The position numbers were made by a program, and so were the translations under genes. 64,000 nucleotides of DNA from Orientallactaga sibirica (lineage: Eukaryota; Chordata; Mammalia; Rodentia; Dipodidae): the NCBI GenBank assembly GCA_036365145.1, contig JAEOAD010000029.1:23421001-23485000 (forward strand), written 5' to 3'. This document shows, piece after piece, positions 1 to 10,693 of the stretch (position 1 is its first letter; every line of letters starts with the position of its first letter). The notes under the pieces were generated by a model. The model was not told the origin of the DNA, did not search any database, and saw only the letters and a list, made by a program, of their open reading frames with translations.

Positions 1-545
1 ATGAAAAAAGGCCTGCTCTCCAGGCTTGTACCATTGAGACATTGTGTGAAATTAAAACATGGCCTAATAGGATATCTTTATGTCTTTGGGGTATGCCTTT
101 CAGGAGTATGGGACCCTCACTCCCTTATCACTCTATTTTTCTTTCTAGTTATAAGGTGAACATTTTCCCCAGATATGCACTCCCACAATAACGTGATCTA
201 TTCCTCCCTGAATTTCTTATCATACAGTGGAAATTCTAAAACTGTGAATCACAATAAACCATTCCTTTTTGTAAGTGGATTATCTCAAGTATTTTAAATT
301 ATTTTATTTTATTTTTATTTATTTATATGTGTGTGAGAGAGAGATAGAGACAGAGAGAAAGAGAGAATAGACATGTGACAGGGACTCTGGTCACTGCAAG
401 CCAACTCCAGACACATGTGCCACCATGTGCATCTGGCTTTCATGGGTACTGGGGGATCTAACTAAAGTCCTTAGGCTTCACAGACAAATACCCTAACTGC
501 TAAGCCACCTTTCCATCCCTCAAGTATTTGTTAATAGTAACAGAA
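1..545 (+). mobile_element. MaLR-type LTR fragment, cut by a SINE
   Basis: The sequence before and after the SINE at 295-518 reads as one ERVL-MaLR-like LTR tail: a pyrimidine-rich stretch near 130-155, then 'cacaataaacc' with a polyadenylation signal near 252. The 5' end lies outside the window. Family assignment is from memory of rodent and primate MaLR LTRs; the subfamily is not determined. Confidence 0.5.
295..518 (-). mobile_element. DIP-like tRNA-derived SINE
   Basis: In + orientation it runs from a TTTA-rich tail through a GA-rich tract to 'taagccacctttccatccc', the reverse complement of the box A head. Target duplications of 11 bp (ctcaagtattt) lie at 284-294 and 519-529. It sits inside the MaLR LTR and is therefore younger. 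Confidence 0.9.
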
Positions 546-1064
546 CCAATTCAACTGAAAATCAAACTTCAATATGGGTTCTGGCAGGGATAAGCCCCAC
601 TTAAACCCTAGCACTCATATGTGTGTTACTATTTTCAGACATGAAAAATCATGATCAATGAAGATCAACAGAACACCAAGAGATCAACTTTGAAATCTTG
701 AATCTCAACAGAAACATTTCTGTCAGAACAGTTTAAAACCAGTAATATTTTCACTGATTATACAATATTGTTTTGGTAAACAAAATATGAAAATCAGTAA
801 ACACCCAGAAATAAAACACTGGAGCTATACTTATAATGGAGACAACACTGTGGGAATATGATTAAGCAAAATAAATAAATAAATAAAATAAAGCCAGCAG
901 TATTCTGCTGACTGTATGTAGAATAAAAAACATTTTCAGAAGTTATTCTTTGAAAAACTGTTCTAAAGTATACTCAAGCATACACAATAAATGTGAACAA
1001 CTGAATATCTATTTAGCTTAGGACCTTCATGCTCACAAATTTCCAACAACATTTGTAAAGTTAT
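530..1064. other. Unassigned AT-rich DNA
   Basis: No gene or recognisable repeat seen apart from the LTR tail at the start. A short AAAT run lies near 870-890. Confidence 0.5.
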
Positions 1065-1185
1065 GAACTTATTGCTATTAGCCCTATTTTGTTGATGAAA
1101 ATCAAGATTAAAAAAGCTAAGTAATTTGAGGCATCACAATAGGCATTTTTTTAAGCCAGAATTTGAATATAGTCCTATCCTTTAG
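1065..1185 (-). mobile_element. MIR SINE relic
   Basis: The order 'gccctattttgttgatgaaa', then 'gctaagtaatttg', then 'agccagaatttgaa' follows the reverse complement of the MIR core (CCCCATTTTACAGATGAGGAAACTGAG, TTAAGTAACTTG, AGCTGGGATTCGAA). It is heavily diverged, as expected for an ancient mammalian SINE. Confidence 0.65.
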
Positions 1186-1201
1186 ATGTATGTTGCACAT
1201 C

Positions 1202-1202
<1 letters not shown>

Positions 1203-1243
<41 letters not shown>

Positions 1244-1256
1244 GAGAGAGAGAGAG
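1203..1256. repeat. (GA)n microsatellite
   Basis: A nearly pure GA run interrupted once by 'aaac'. It may be the surviving pyrimidine tract of a lost SINE, but no SINE head is visible beside it. Confidence 0.9.
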
Positions 1257-2935
1257 GCTGGTCCACAGGCTTCATATAATTTGCCCCAGGACCTGCACCT
1301 TCATGAATACACTTCTCTCATTCACCTTCTCTCTGAAACACTTCCCAATTTCTGGGTTCTTCTCTTGCATTTTCTGAGCTAGCAAATGCCATCTTACCAT
1401 TTTCCTTTTAAAATCTTCCCATAAACACTTATATAAAACTCACACTTCTAGCTTGGTATTCAGGACCTTTAGGGTTGTGGCTTAAGCTTTTTTTTTGTTA
1501 TTGTCTTCATTGACTCTCATATTATTCCTGTCAATTTCTCCCAGTTGCTATGTTGTTCCAAAACTTAGTGACTTTAAATCCTGCTGAGTTATCATCCTTC
1601 AAGTCTCAGTTGAATATCAACATTTTTTGCCCCCAAAGACAGACGTGTAGCTCATTTTCCTTTGTACCAGCTCAGTGGGCCACTAAGAACTAAGTAGATA
1701 CCACTTCTAGGTATAGTCTTATCCAGTAAGGTAAAAATTCTTCATCCATATTTCTACATTTGTACTCTATTGATATTTTTCTGCCTTGAACATGATTGGA
1801 AATACATTTAAAACATTATTTAGAATCAGCAGGGGACTTGGAATCTAGTAGACAATGGTAAACTCAAATAAGATGAGCAAAGCCCTGGAGGAAGATGATA
1901 AAAATGAAATGTAGGTATTTACTAGATGCAGATAATGATGGCACTTTAAGCCACATTAAATAATATATTGCTTCAGAATTTAAATGTTAAACATTGAACT
2001 CTTTTGAGTGGGAGACTGGGTTTCAGGATCATCCTGGATTCTAAGAGATAAGGTAGAAGATATTGTAAAATCCTAGAGGAAGAGTTGCAACTTATACTAT
2101 AAAGAAAACAGAGTTGATGTGAAGCATTTAAAAGGTAGTATCCATAAGACCTGGTAATGAATTGAGGAAGTAGGTGCTTGGTGGTTACATATAGAAATCA
2201 ACTTCATGTGCTCTATAAATAATTCAGATTTGGAATCAGGTTTTCCTGATTCAGCATTACAATGAGAGCAATTGTGGTCATTTTATGAAACAATGTATGG
2301 ATTTTTTTTATATCCTTGGTATCTTCTTTTTATAGTCACTTATTTTTGCTAGGAAGATATCAGGCAAAATTCTCTAAGGTACTTTATTATTGTTGTTCTA
2401 CTTTTTTTCAGATGAGTTGTGAAAATATATGTCTTTGTTTCTGTTCTGTTCAGTTTTTCTCTGAATTGATGACCAAAGTGTATAATGTTTTACAAAGAAG
2501 TTTAATGTGTCTTTGCAGTTTTAGTGTTCAGCAGCCGTGGAGATGTGGCATTTACTTTAGTGATGCCTTTACCTTCATCTCTAAGGTCACAGCAATATTT
2601 AGAAAGCCATTGTTATCACTTCAGAAATTGCTCTGTTAGGCCTCACTTCTACATGCAGGATGTTTCACATCTAACTTTTAGCATGGGGTCTACTGGCCTT
2701 ATACTTAAATTTTCTTTGTAGTTCAGTCATCTGTTTTGACAACTTCGTGTTTATGCTTTAGAATCTCAGAAAACTTCTCTTTGAATGCTACTTCACAGAT
2801 TTTTTATAAAACAATAGATGAAAATCCTTTATGATAAAATTGTTTTTCTGAAACCTGTTACTTTAGTTTGGACCTCAACAACAACAGTGTACACTGAAGT
2901 CTACAAAAAAATTTTACAAAAACAAGTGGGAGGAT
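1257..2935. other. Unassigned AT-rich DNA
   Basis: No gene-like structure. Open frames here, up to 107 codons (2316-2639), are rich in Cys, Phe and Leu from T-rich sequence, and none resembles a known protein. Confidence 0.5.
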
Positions 2936-2977
2936 AACTCTGGTTAAAAGTATTTGCTTACAAAGTCTCCTGCCATG

Positions 2978-3156
2978 ACTGGGCATGGTGGTGCATGCCT
3001 TTGATCCCAGAACTCAGGAGGCAGAAGTAGGTGGATCACTGCGAGTTAGAGGCCACCCTGAGACAACACAGTAAATTCCAGGTCAGCCTGGAGAGTGAGA
3101 CGATACCTTGAAAAATCAAAAACAAACAAACAAATAAAATTAAATTAAAAACAAAT
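2978..3156 (+). mobile_element. B1 SINE (7SL-derived)
   Basis: It starts 'actgggcatggtggtgcatg', contains 'ctcaggaggcagaagtagg' and 'ccaggtcagcctgg', and ends in an A-rich tail. A 17-bp target duplication (caaagtctcctgYcatg, one mismatch) flanks it at 2961-2977 and 3157-3173, inside the older DIP copy. Confidence 0.93.
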
Positions 3157-3250
3157 CAAAGTCTCCTGTCATGGAATCAATTCTCCAGCACCCACATCAA
3201 GCCAGTACTAATGTGGTTCATATGTCTGGAGTGTTTTGCAGTGACAAGAG

Positions 3251-3280
<30 letters not shown>
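3251..3280. repeat. (CA)n microsatellite
   Basis: A pure CA dinucleotide run at the 3' end of the split DIP copy. Confidence 0.95.
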
Positions 3281-3281
<1 letters not shown>

Positions 3282-3744
3282 GAAAATAAACAAAATTTGT
3301 AAAAAATAAGAAACAAACTAAATGAAGATCTACAGGGAGACAATTACTGCTAGAAGACATATATGTACACAAACAATAATGAAAATTGAAAATAACCTTT
3401 AATCTTTGTATAGGTGCTTTTAACATGAACACTATGTAGATAGTGATGTTAGGGTTTAATAAAACACCCATTAGTATAGTTTTCACTTGAAGAAATTTAT
3501 GATCTAAAGAAATATCCTCTGGCTAGCTGCAATAATTCTATAAGCTGTTATGCAGGTTGCTGAAAGAGAAAAGTTATCAATAGTCTCACTCAGTAGTGAC
3601 CTTGTCATCGATACAACCAGCAATGCAGGGAAGATACATGTGCTAGTACAATAGTGGCATGAATTACATAGGGGTTGCCAACTGCTCTCTGATAGGTTTT
3701 GAGACCTGCTCCACAAGATTTAATTATGCCTAATATGGAAAATC

Positions 3745-4291
3745 TAATGGTTACCCATGTATCTTGCACTGACCTCACTCTCTGTTGGAGAATCTGCTTC
3801 TCTTTTTCAGATGGACGCAGAACCTGAGGAGATAATCAGCCCATCACACCTCAGCAGGGCACCAGCTGAAGCCATAGAGTTATAAGGGAAATGAATAAGA
3901 GTGCTGCTTTCTCAGTGAACCTGGTACCAGCACAAGGGTGAATGATAGACAGAAAAAAAAAAAAAAACTCAGCTTCTACCAAATCAGATATGTAGAGACA
4001 CAGAGACTCCAAAGACCTCATCACTGAAATAAACCTAAAATGAACCCAACGTGGCTCAGGGAAATTCATGGAAGAGGGGGCAGAAAGACTGTTAGAGCCA
4101 TGAGTTGGGTCATTATGCACAGTCATTGACTTTCCCGTATAACTGATGGCTACCCCCATAAGGCAACCCACATTACCCATGGGGAGAGAACAGGGAGAAA
4201 GCTAACAATAGTACCATCATGGCTGTATATATATATATACATAACTAATGAAAAATAAAATAAAAGCTATACAAACATTAAAAAAAAAAAA
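3745..4291 (+). mobile_element. L1 3' end (family B), nested insertion
   Basis: It reads 'ctcactctctgttggagaat', 'gccatagagttataaggg', 'gttagagccatgagttgg' and 'accatcatggctgtatatat', ending in poly(A) at 4280-4291. The same block recurs in reverse at 5006, 28790, 29460, 48905 and 57510, where in one case it is continuous with L1 ORF2. That continuity identifies it as an L1 3' UTR. Confidence 0.85.
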
Positions 4292-4428
4292 CCTGTGGTC
4301 AATAGTTCATAATCCCAAGGAATGAATGTACTATTTTTGTATGGCTAAATGGATATGTTGTATGAGTCAAATGATCCTCTAAATATTTATGCCTATATCT
4401 ACAGATTAGTGCTTCTCTCACTTTTGGT

Positions 4429-4429
<1 letters not shown>

Positions 4430-4464
<35 letters not shown>
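4430..4464. repeat. Poly(A) run of 35
   Basis: An uninterrupted A run inside family A 3' UTR sequence. It could be an expanded internal A-tract or the tail of a further insertion. Confidence 0.9.
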
Positions 4465-4466
<2 letters not shown>

Positions 4467-5005
4467 TCTTTTTGTAGTTACTAGTGACTACTGGATAGAC
4501 TCTAAAGTCATATAAGAGCTAATGGCTATAGAGTGCTCAGTGCTAAATAAGACATCTCGCTCACACCCACTAAGGCTTAGGGAACACTGCATAAGAAAGG
4601 GTGAAAAGAATATAAGAGGCAAAGGATGGGGAGGTATACATTGGAATACTGACTTCCTGATACGATGTTGCCATTGCATTCATGACCCCACAGTGACTTT
4701 TATTAGCTGCACAATATTGGGTCCATCAACATTTTATCATGGAGGATGGAGAAGAGCATGAGGCCACTATCGCTTTCTAAGGAGATATTAGCAGTTAGCA
4801 GTGGTTTATTGGGAGACTTGTTTTTCAACAAATATATAAATAAGTGAATAAATAAATAACATATATTTTAAAAAAGAAAAACAAGATATCAAAGAAGAAG
4901 AGGAACTAGTTGGGAAGAAGGGATTGAGTAGAAGAGTATGGGGTGGAAGAGAAAAGAGAATGTAATAGGAAGGTATTGTGATCAAACACATTATATACAA
5001 GTAAA

Positions 5006-5570
5006 AAAATTCTTTTTAAAATATATTTTATTAGTTATATATATAGTATATATACAGCCATGACAGTACTATTGTTAGCCTTCTCCCTGTCCTCCTCCCA
5101 TGGGGGTAGTCATCAGTTATCCAGGAGAGGCAATGACTCTGTGTATAATGAGCCAACTCATGACTCTAACAATCTTTCCACCCCCTCTTCCACGAATTTC
5201 CCTGAGGCATGTTGGGTTCATTTTAGGTCTATTTCAGTGATAAAGTTTTATGAGTCTCGCTGTCTCTATATATCTGATTTGGTAGGGGCTGAGTGTTTTT
5301 TCTGTCTATCTCATTCGCCCTTGTGCTGGTACCAGGTTCACCAAGAAAGCAGCACTCTTACTCATTTCCCTTATAACTCTATGGCTTCAGCTGGTGCCCT
5401 GCTGAGGTGTGAGGGGCTGATTCTCTTCTCAGGTCCTGCATCCATCTGAAAGAGAGAATCAGATTCTCCAATGGAGAGTGAGGTCATTGCAAGATACATG
5501 GATAACTATTATTATTTTAGGAAGAATTTAATAGGTGTAGACCCTCTTGTATCCCACTGTTGGTGGGATC
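5006..5570 (-). mobile_element. L1 3' end (family B), 5'-truncated
   Basis: The + strand shows the reverse complement of the block at 3745-4291, from 'tatacagccatgacagtact' through 'atggcttcagctggtgccct' to 'gtatcccactgttggtggg'. The 3' end lies on the left. With the + strand copy 0.7 kb away it forms a large imperfect inverted repeat. Confidence 0.85.
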
Positions 5571-5721
5571 TTGATATTGGATAGCAGACTCGTTTAATAA
5601 TAATAAAAAAATAGTATACTTCTGTCTGATTTATCCTCACTCCTCTTCATTCTTTACCTAATTAAAACTCATAGAGGGCTTCTTCAAAAACAGTTATCTC
5701 TTTTTTGCACATGTTTGTACA
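5571..5721. other. Unassigned short spacer
   Basis: Nothing recognisable between the L1 3' end and the B4 element. Confidence 0.4.
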
Positions 5722-6075
5722 TAAAGTGTGTGTATGTGTGTCTGCATAGCCATATGTATATGGGAACACACATGTGAGTGGGTAGGTATTTGCATGTGTA
5801 TGTTTACACATGAGTATACATGGAGGACAGAGGTCCATGCCAGTTATCTTACTGCATTGCTCTTCATCTTATTCTGTGGGATAAGTTCTTTAACTGAACC
5901 AAGTGTCCAATGATTTGGGTAGATTATTAGCAAGTCCCAGGGATCCTCCTGTCTCTGCCTTCTTGGTTCTGGAAGCACAGGTATCCTGCCACTGTGAGCT
6001 TGTACTTGAGTTGTAGGATCTGAAATGAGGCCCTTAAGCCTGCACAATGATGTAGAATTTGGGGTTCAGGAGGAG
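5722..6075 (-). mobile_element. B4-like SINE (ID-B1 fusion)
   Basis: A TG-rich tail near 5726-5815 is followed by 'catggaggacagaggtcca', 'agggatcctcctgtctctgc' (reverse B1 core) and a decayed ID-like head near 6010-6060. This is the layout of the old rodent B4/RSINE1 family in reverse. Confidence 0.65.
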
Positions 6076-6190
6076 GCTTCCAAACTTACAAACACAAATT
6101 TTGAGTCCTTATCTAAAGAATTGATAAAAACAGACTCAAGGAGAATCAAGTATGGATCATTGAGTTTATTTAGGGAGAAAGCATAAATTG

Positions 6191-6468
6191 TGGGTTTTAT
6201 TTGAAGGAAATTGGGGTCTATGAAAAGGCTGGACCAGAGTCACAAGCATGTGGAAGATAGGACTTAGGAGCTTATATAGAGATATTTAGAATAAACACAC
6301 ATTCAGTGTGGAAGGCACAGGATAGTTCATGAGGTTCATTGAAGAGAAATTGAGGTGTCAGAAGAGGCTGTAGCAGAGCCACAAGTACATGAAAGATAGG
6401 ACCTAGGAGCTTATGTAGAGAGATTTAGAAGAACCACACACTCATGTGGAAGGCACAGCTTCTACCCT
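6191..6468. repeat. Tandem duplication, 139-bp unit x2
   Basis: Two adjacent units share 'gataggac(t/c)(t/a)aggagcttat', 'gtggaaggcacag' and most positions between, at an offset of 139 bp. Divergence is moderate. The family is not recognised; it could be part of a reverse-oriented LTR. Confidence 0.8.
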
Positions 6469-7364
6469 GAGTCTCCCAGTGGATGAATATTGAGAGTAAC
6501 TGATGATGGTTTAAGGGAGAAAAATAGAAGGATTATACCAAAGCAGAAACCAAGACATTTGCTTGAGACTTACGCCCATAGTTATAGTTATCTCATGTTT
6601 AGAGAAATTACACAGTTCCCAGAGTTTAGAGGAAATACACACATGGTAGACTCAGAGATAAGAGGAAAATCATGCATGTAATAAAAGTGAAATGTTACTC
6701 CAAAGCATAAAGAAGAGGCAAGCAGAAAACTATCCAGGCCAAGAAACAGTGCTCTCTTCTACTCAGACACACATGTGGACAGACAGAGATCATGTGGCAG
6801 AGACAGAGCAGAGATCAGCAAGGACAAGTCTTTATAGTGTATTAAAAGTGGATTATGTTATCAGATTCAGGTATGTAAGAGGAAGACCTGATTGGTTTGC
6901 AGAGCCAAGTGGCTGACCCTAAAAGCCAGCCCACCTAGGCAGTGTGTTAGATCACAGAGGCAACAAGAAGTGTGCGGCCATTGTGGATGAACCTGGATCA
7001 GGTTCCATTTCTGCCAAAGTGGCATAGCATCTCTTTGGGTATCTGTCCCTAACTGAAACTTTCTAAAAGGAACTAGGTTTCTTATTTAAAAAAAAAAAAA
7101 AAAAGACAGGCCTTCATGAAATTACTAACATGTTGGAAGATGAAATTTAGGATAGCTTAAATCTGTATTGTTGGGTAATGGCAACTCATATTTGGATTCA
7201 TAATATATTATCTTTTTGCTTCACTTTGAAGTAAGACCTGTGTTTTTCTGTTAATGTGATCAAAAGCTATTAGAGTGCTGGAGCTCTCTACTTAGCCCCC
7301 TCTCTTTTCTCTAATGTCTGGACATCTAGTCCTGGGAATCTAGCACTGCATTTTGGTATTTTAA
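6469..7364. other. Unassigned DNA, possibly LTR-derived
   Basis: Purine-rich, with an 'aataaaag' near 6680 and an A run at 7087-7104. No element boundaries or coding signal could be fixed. Confidence 0.4.
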
Positions 7365-7660
7365 TTGAAGATATTTCTATTCTACGAGGAAGTAATCCAC
7401 CCCCCCACTCCAATCCTTACCTCTGCATACCACCGAAGACCCCTCACTCACAGTTACTCTCCTATCCAAAAAACTACCTCTCTGGCACTCACTCTTTCTG
7501 CTCTCTCCCCTTTCTCCTGTTTTCTCATTTTTTCTTCTCTGTTTTTTTTTCCTCCTGTGTTCTCTTATCTCTCTCTCTCTCTCTTTCTCTTTCCTAACTC
7601 CATACCTTCCCCCTGCTCCCTTTTCCTCTCATTCTCCTTCAATAAATCTTGGATCTAAGA
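7365..7660. repeat. Pyrimidine-rich tract
   Basis: A CT-dominated stretch of about 300 bp containing a short pure CT run near 7570-7585 and ending in 'tcaataaatcttgg'. The AATAAA after a pyrimidine-rich region would fit an LTR R region, but no TG...CA borders were found. Confidence 0.5.
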
Positions 7661-8300
7661 AATTGCCTTAGTCCTCTGATCTGAACCTTCCCTGTCTCCT
7701 CATTTGAATTTGACAGTCAATCCTAGTGTTAAATAAAACCTGCGGTTCAGAAAAACTGTTCATATTGGTCTTCTATTGCTAAGCCCGAACTTAAATGTGA
7801 CTTGAATTGGAGGTGTCTTCAAGACTGAACTGTGTTCTTGCGTTCCATCTGTCACCACCTTTTTTTCACTCTTCTGCCTGTACAACGGCTTTACTCAACA
7901 ATGCTTCCATTTTCTGGTGAATCATGTGGTCATGACATCTGTGCTTGAGAAAATCACAACATTGGGTAGGTGACATCCTTCATTGAGGTACATGATCTCT
8001 TGCCCCTAAGAGCTGCAAAGATGTTTGATCTCCACTCTGAGTTTTCTTTCAATGTGATCATAAATCAAATCCTTAGGTGATATAAAAGTGATACAAGAAT
8101 ATTCATACCATGATAATTTCTCTCTTTCTCATTCATTTCCAGAGCTTAGTACTTACCACGGTCCCCACAGATTTTACTGACCAGGTTTCCCTCCTGGGGC
8201 TAGGATCCCTGGGTATATCAGTAGTTAGGAATCATAATAAGAGTATTGACTCACTGAACTCCTTTACTGCTCCATGGCAAAGTGACACTCTTGCTCTCTT
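7661..8300. other. Unassigned DNA
   Basis: No gene, RNA gene or clear repeat seen. Confidence 0.4.
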
Positions 8301-8511
8301 TTAATTAATTAATTAATTAATTTTCAAGCAGAGAGAAATAGAAGAGATAGAGACAGGAAGAACAGGTGTATCAGGGACTCCAGATGTTAAAAACGAACTC
8401 CAGATGCATGCACTACTATGCGTCTGTTTTTATGTGGGTACTAGGTAATTCAGCTCTGGTCGTTAGACATATAGGCAAGCACCTTAACTGCTGACCAATA
8501 ACTCCAGCCCT
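8301..8511 (-). mobile_element. DIP-like SINE
   Basis: It runs from TTAATTAA repeats through 'cgaactccagatgcatgcac' to 'ataactccagccc' (reverse head). The flanks 'ctcttgctctc' and 'ctcttcttctctc' may be an eroded target duplication. Confidence 0.88.
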
Positions 8512-8915
8512 CTTCTTCTCTCACAAATTAAATTTATAATCTGTGACCCAAGTTCCCTCAACCTGTTTCTGCTCAAAGTGCAGTTATAAAACTGTGGCTT
8601 CTAAAAATGACCTTGTCCCTACTTTTGTGTTTTGTTCCACATTCAGTATTTCCAACATGACTTTATTTCCCAGAGAAGTCTGCTTTAGACCACCAACAAG
8701 ATAAGATGGGAACTCGATTCTCCTCCTGGGTGTTCCACATTACTCATCATGTTAAGAACAGCCATGTGGATAATTCTTTATATCATCTAAAGAAACTGCT
8801 CACAAATCCTCCCACATTTCAGTTATGTTGGAATCTTCCCAGAGGCAAAGAAAAACTTCAAACTGCTAGTACCTGTCCTGTCATTAAGAGGTAAATTTGA
8901 TAAGAATAGTCATAC
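8512..8915. other. Unassigned DNA
   Basis: No gene or repeat recognised. Confidence 0.4.
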
Positions 8916-9075
8916 TTTTTTTTTTTTTTTTGGTTTTGCAAGATAGGGTCTCACTCTGGTCCAGGCTGACCTGGAATTCACTATGTAGTCTCAGGGTGGC
9001 CTCGAACTCTTGGCAATCCTCCTATCTCTGCCTCCCAAGTGCTGGGATTAAAGGCGTGCGCCACCACGCCCAGCA
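8916..9075 (-). mobile_element. B1 SINE
   Basis: A T-run (reverse A tail) is followed by 'agggtctcactctggtccag', 'ctctgcctcccaagtgctgg' and 'gccaccacgcccagc'. It is well preserved, with several CpGs retained, so relatively young. Flanks share 'tagtcat'. Confidence 0.95.
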
Positions 9076-10218
9076 AAATTAGTCATTCTTTTGACAGATT
9101 TACTTTAAAGATTACAGAGTGCTATAAAGGAAATAATGAGAATAGCAGTTTGACTGAAAAACTGGCAAATAACAAACTTAATGCTACAAAATAATTTGGT
9201 CTTTATAACTAAGATATATATATATATATGGTATTTCTATCCTTTTAATAATATTGCATATTCTTTGTCATTTGTCAAATGTTGGCAAGCTACTCTCAAG
9301 TCTACCTGTTCTCTTTGTGTAGTCCATACTTATGTGTTTCATGTATTCTGTCTTTATGTGTTTTCTGTCCAAAAATTATATATCTAAATCTATGTCCATC
9401 AAGTGTATTGATGTTAAAATATGCACATGTACATGGATGTATTTTAAAATGATATTGAAGTGCTGATAATATGTTACAATGTATTTAAAATAATTAACCT
9501 CATGCTTTTGACTTAAAAAAATGTTTGAACATGCTTATAAAATGACAAATGATTTAAGGGAAAACAAAATTTCTCAACTTCAATCCTACTTTTAAACTGC
9601 CTTACATGTTAATATAAAAGGCCAAAATTTAAGATAGTTTCCAAATGCACATTACAATGATTCAAATCTTTTAACAAATTGATTAATTTTGGTTTATTAA
9701 TAAAATACAAGAGTGTTGAAATGTTCTCTCTGCAGTTATAAGTGTTAAAAATTTTCAGACACTATCTGAATGATTTTTGTTTTTCAGAATAATAGTTATA
9801 AATAAAAATCATGTTTTTAATAAAGAAGATTAATAAAAGGCCATTTTTCAATGATAAAAGACTGTGTAAGACAAATTATTGTTTAAAATGGAAGTATAGA
9901 TAGAAATAAACTAGACAGTGAAAGTGTGCTATAAAAAGTTTTAGTGAGTTGATGCTAAAACTGTTATGAAAGTTGAACTGAAAGGGGTTACAGCCTGATG
10001 ACAGAGGCCACTATTATTTATCCCACAATATAAAAACACTAAAGATGCTGGTGGTAAAGAAAGGTTACTATAGGAAGTGCTTGGTTCTCTGTATTTTCTT
10101 TTGCCTCAATTGCTTAGAAGATATTTTACTGTCCATGGACTCTGGTAATGGCCTATCTTGACAAACCCTTAGTAGAAGACACTTCACAGTCAACTTGTTT
10201 GAAAATCATTTAAAAAAA
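9076..10218. other. Unassigned AT-rich DNA
   Basis: Contains a TA run at 9214-9229 and otherwise no identifiable element. Confidence 0.5.
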
Positions 10219-10230
10219 ATATTTTTCTTA

Positions 10231-10462
10231 GGGCTGGAGAGATTGCTTAGTGGTTAAGGTGCTTGCCTGTGAAGCCTAAGGAGCCCAATTCAGTTCTTCA
10301 GGTCCCATGTAAGTCAAATGCACTTGGTGGCACATGCATCTTGATTTTGTTTGCAGTGCCTAGAGTCCCTGGCATGCCCATTCTCACTCTCTGTTTTCTT
10401 TTCCCTCTCACTGTGTGTAATAAATAAATAAATAAATAAATAAATAAAAATAAAATCTTTAA
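10231..10462 (+). mobile_element. DIP-like SINE
   Basis: The head is 'gggctggagagattgcttag', followed by 'tgcctgtgaagcctaagg' and an (AAAT)n tail at 10420-10450. Similar A/T-rich flanks ('aatatttttctt', 'aataatttttctt') suggest a target duplication. Confidence 0.92.
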
Positions 10463-10465
10463 AAA

Positions 10466-10689
10466 ATAATTTTTCTTTATCTATTTTAGCAAGACAGACA
10501 GACAGACAGACAGAAAGATGCAGACAGAGCTGGAGAATGAGTTGGGGCACACCTCCTGCCACTGCAAACAGACTCCAGATGTATGAGCCACTTAGTACAT
10601 CTGACATTATCTGTGCATAAGGGAATCAACCTGGGCCATCAGTCTTTGAAAGCAAGCACATTTAACTACTGAACATGGCTCTCTAGCCC
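10466..10689 (-). mobile_element. DIP-like SINE
   Basis: It lies tail to tail with the preceding copy. Its pyrimidine tract has become a (GACA)n run at 10490-10514; it ends with 'ggctctctagccc'. Confidence 0.85.
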
Positions 10690-10693
10690 TCAA

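Larger units (their letters stand above)
2936..3290 (+). mobile_element. Degraded DIP-like SINE split by a B1
   Basis: The head fragment 'ggttaaaagtatttgcttac' and, after the B1, 'ctccagcacccacatcaagc' with 'tctggagtgttttgcagtg' reproduce the DIP order. The usual CT-rich tail is replaced by a CA run. Confidence 0.7.
3490..5000 (+). mobile_element. Older L1 3' UTR fragment (family A), interrupted
   Basis: The stretches 3490-3744 and 4292-5000 follow the order of the 3' UTR at 11040-12060: 'caatagtggcatg', the 'gctaaatg' segment, 'cttctttttg', the 'aggcttaggg' segment with 'aagaatataagag', then 'catgaccccacagtg'. The middle is occupied by a younger L1 3' end with its own poly(A). A 35-A run lies at 4430-4464. 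Confidence 0.6.
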
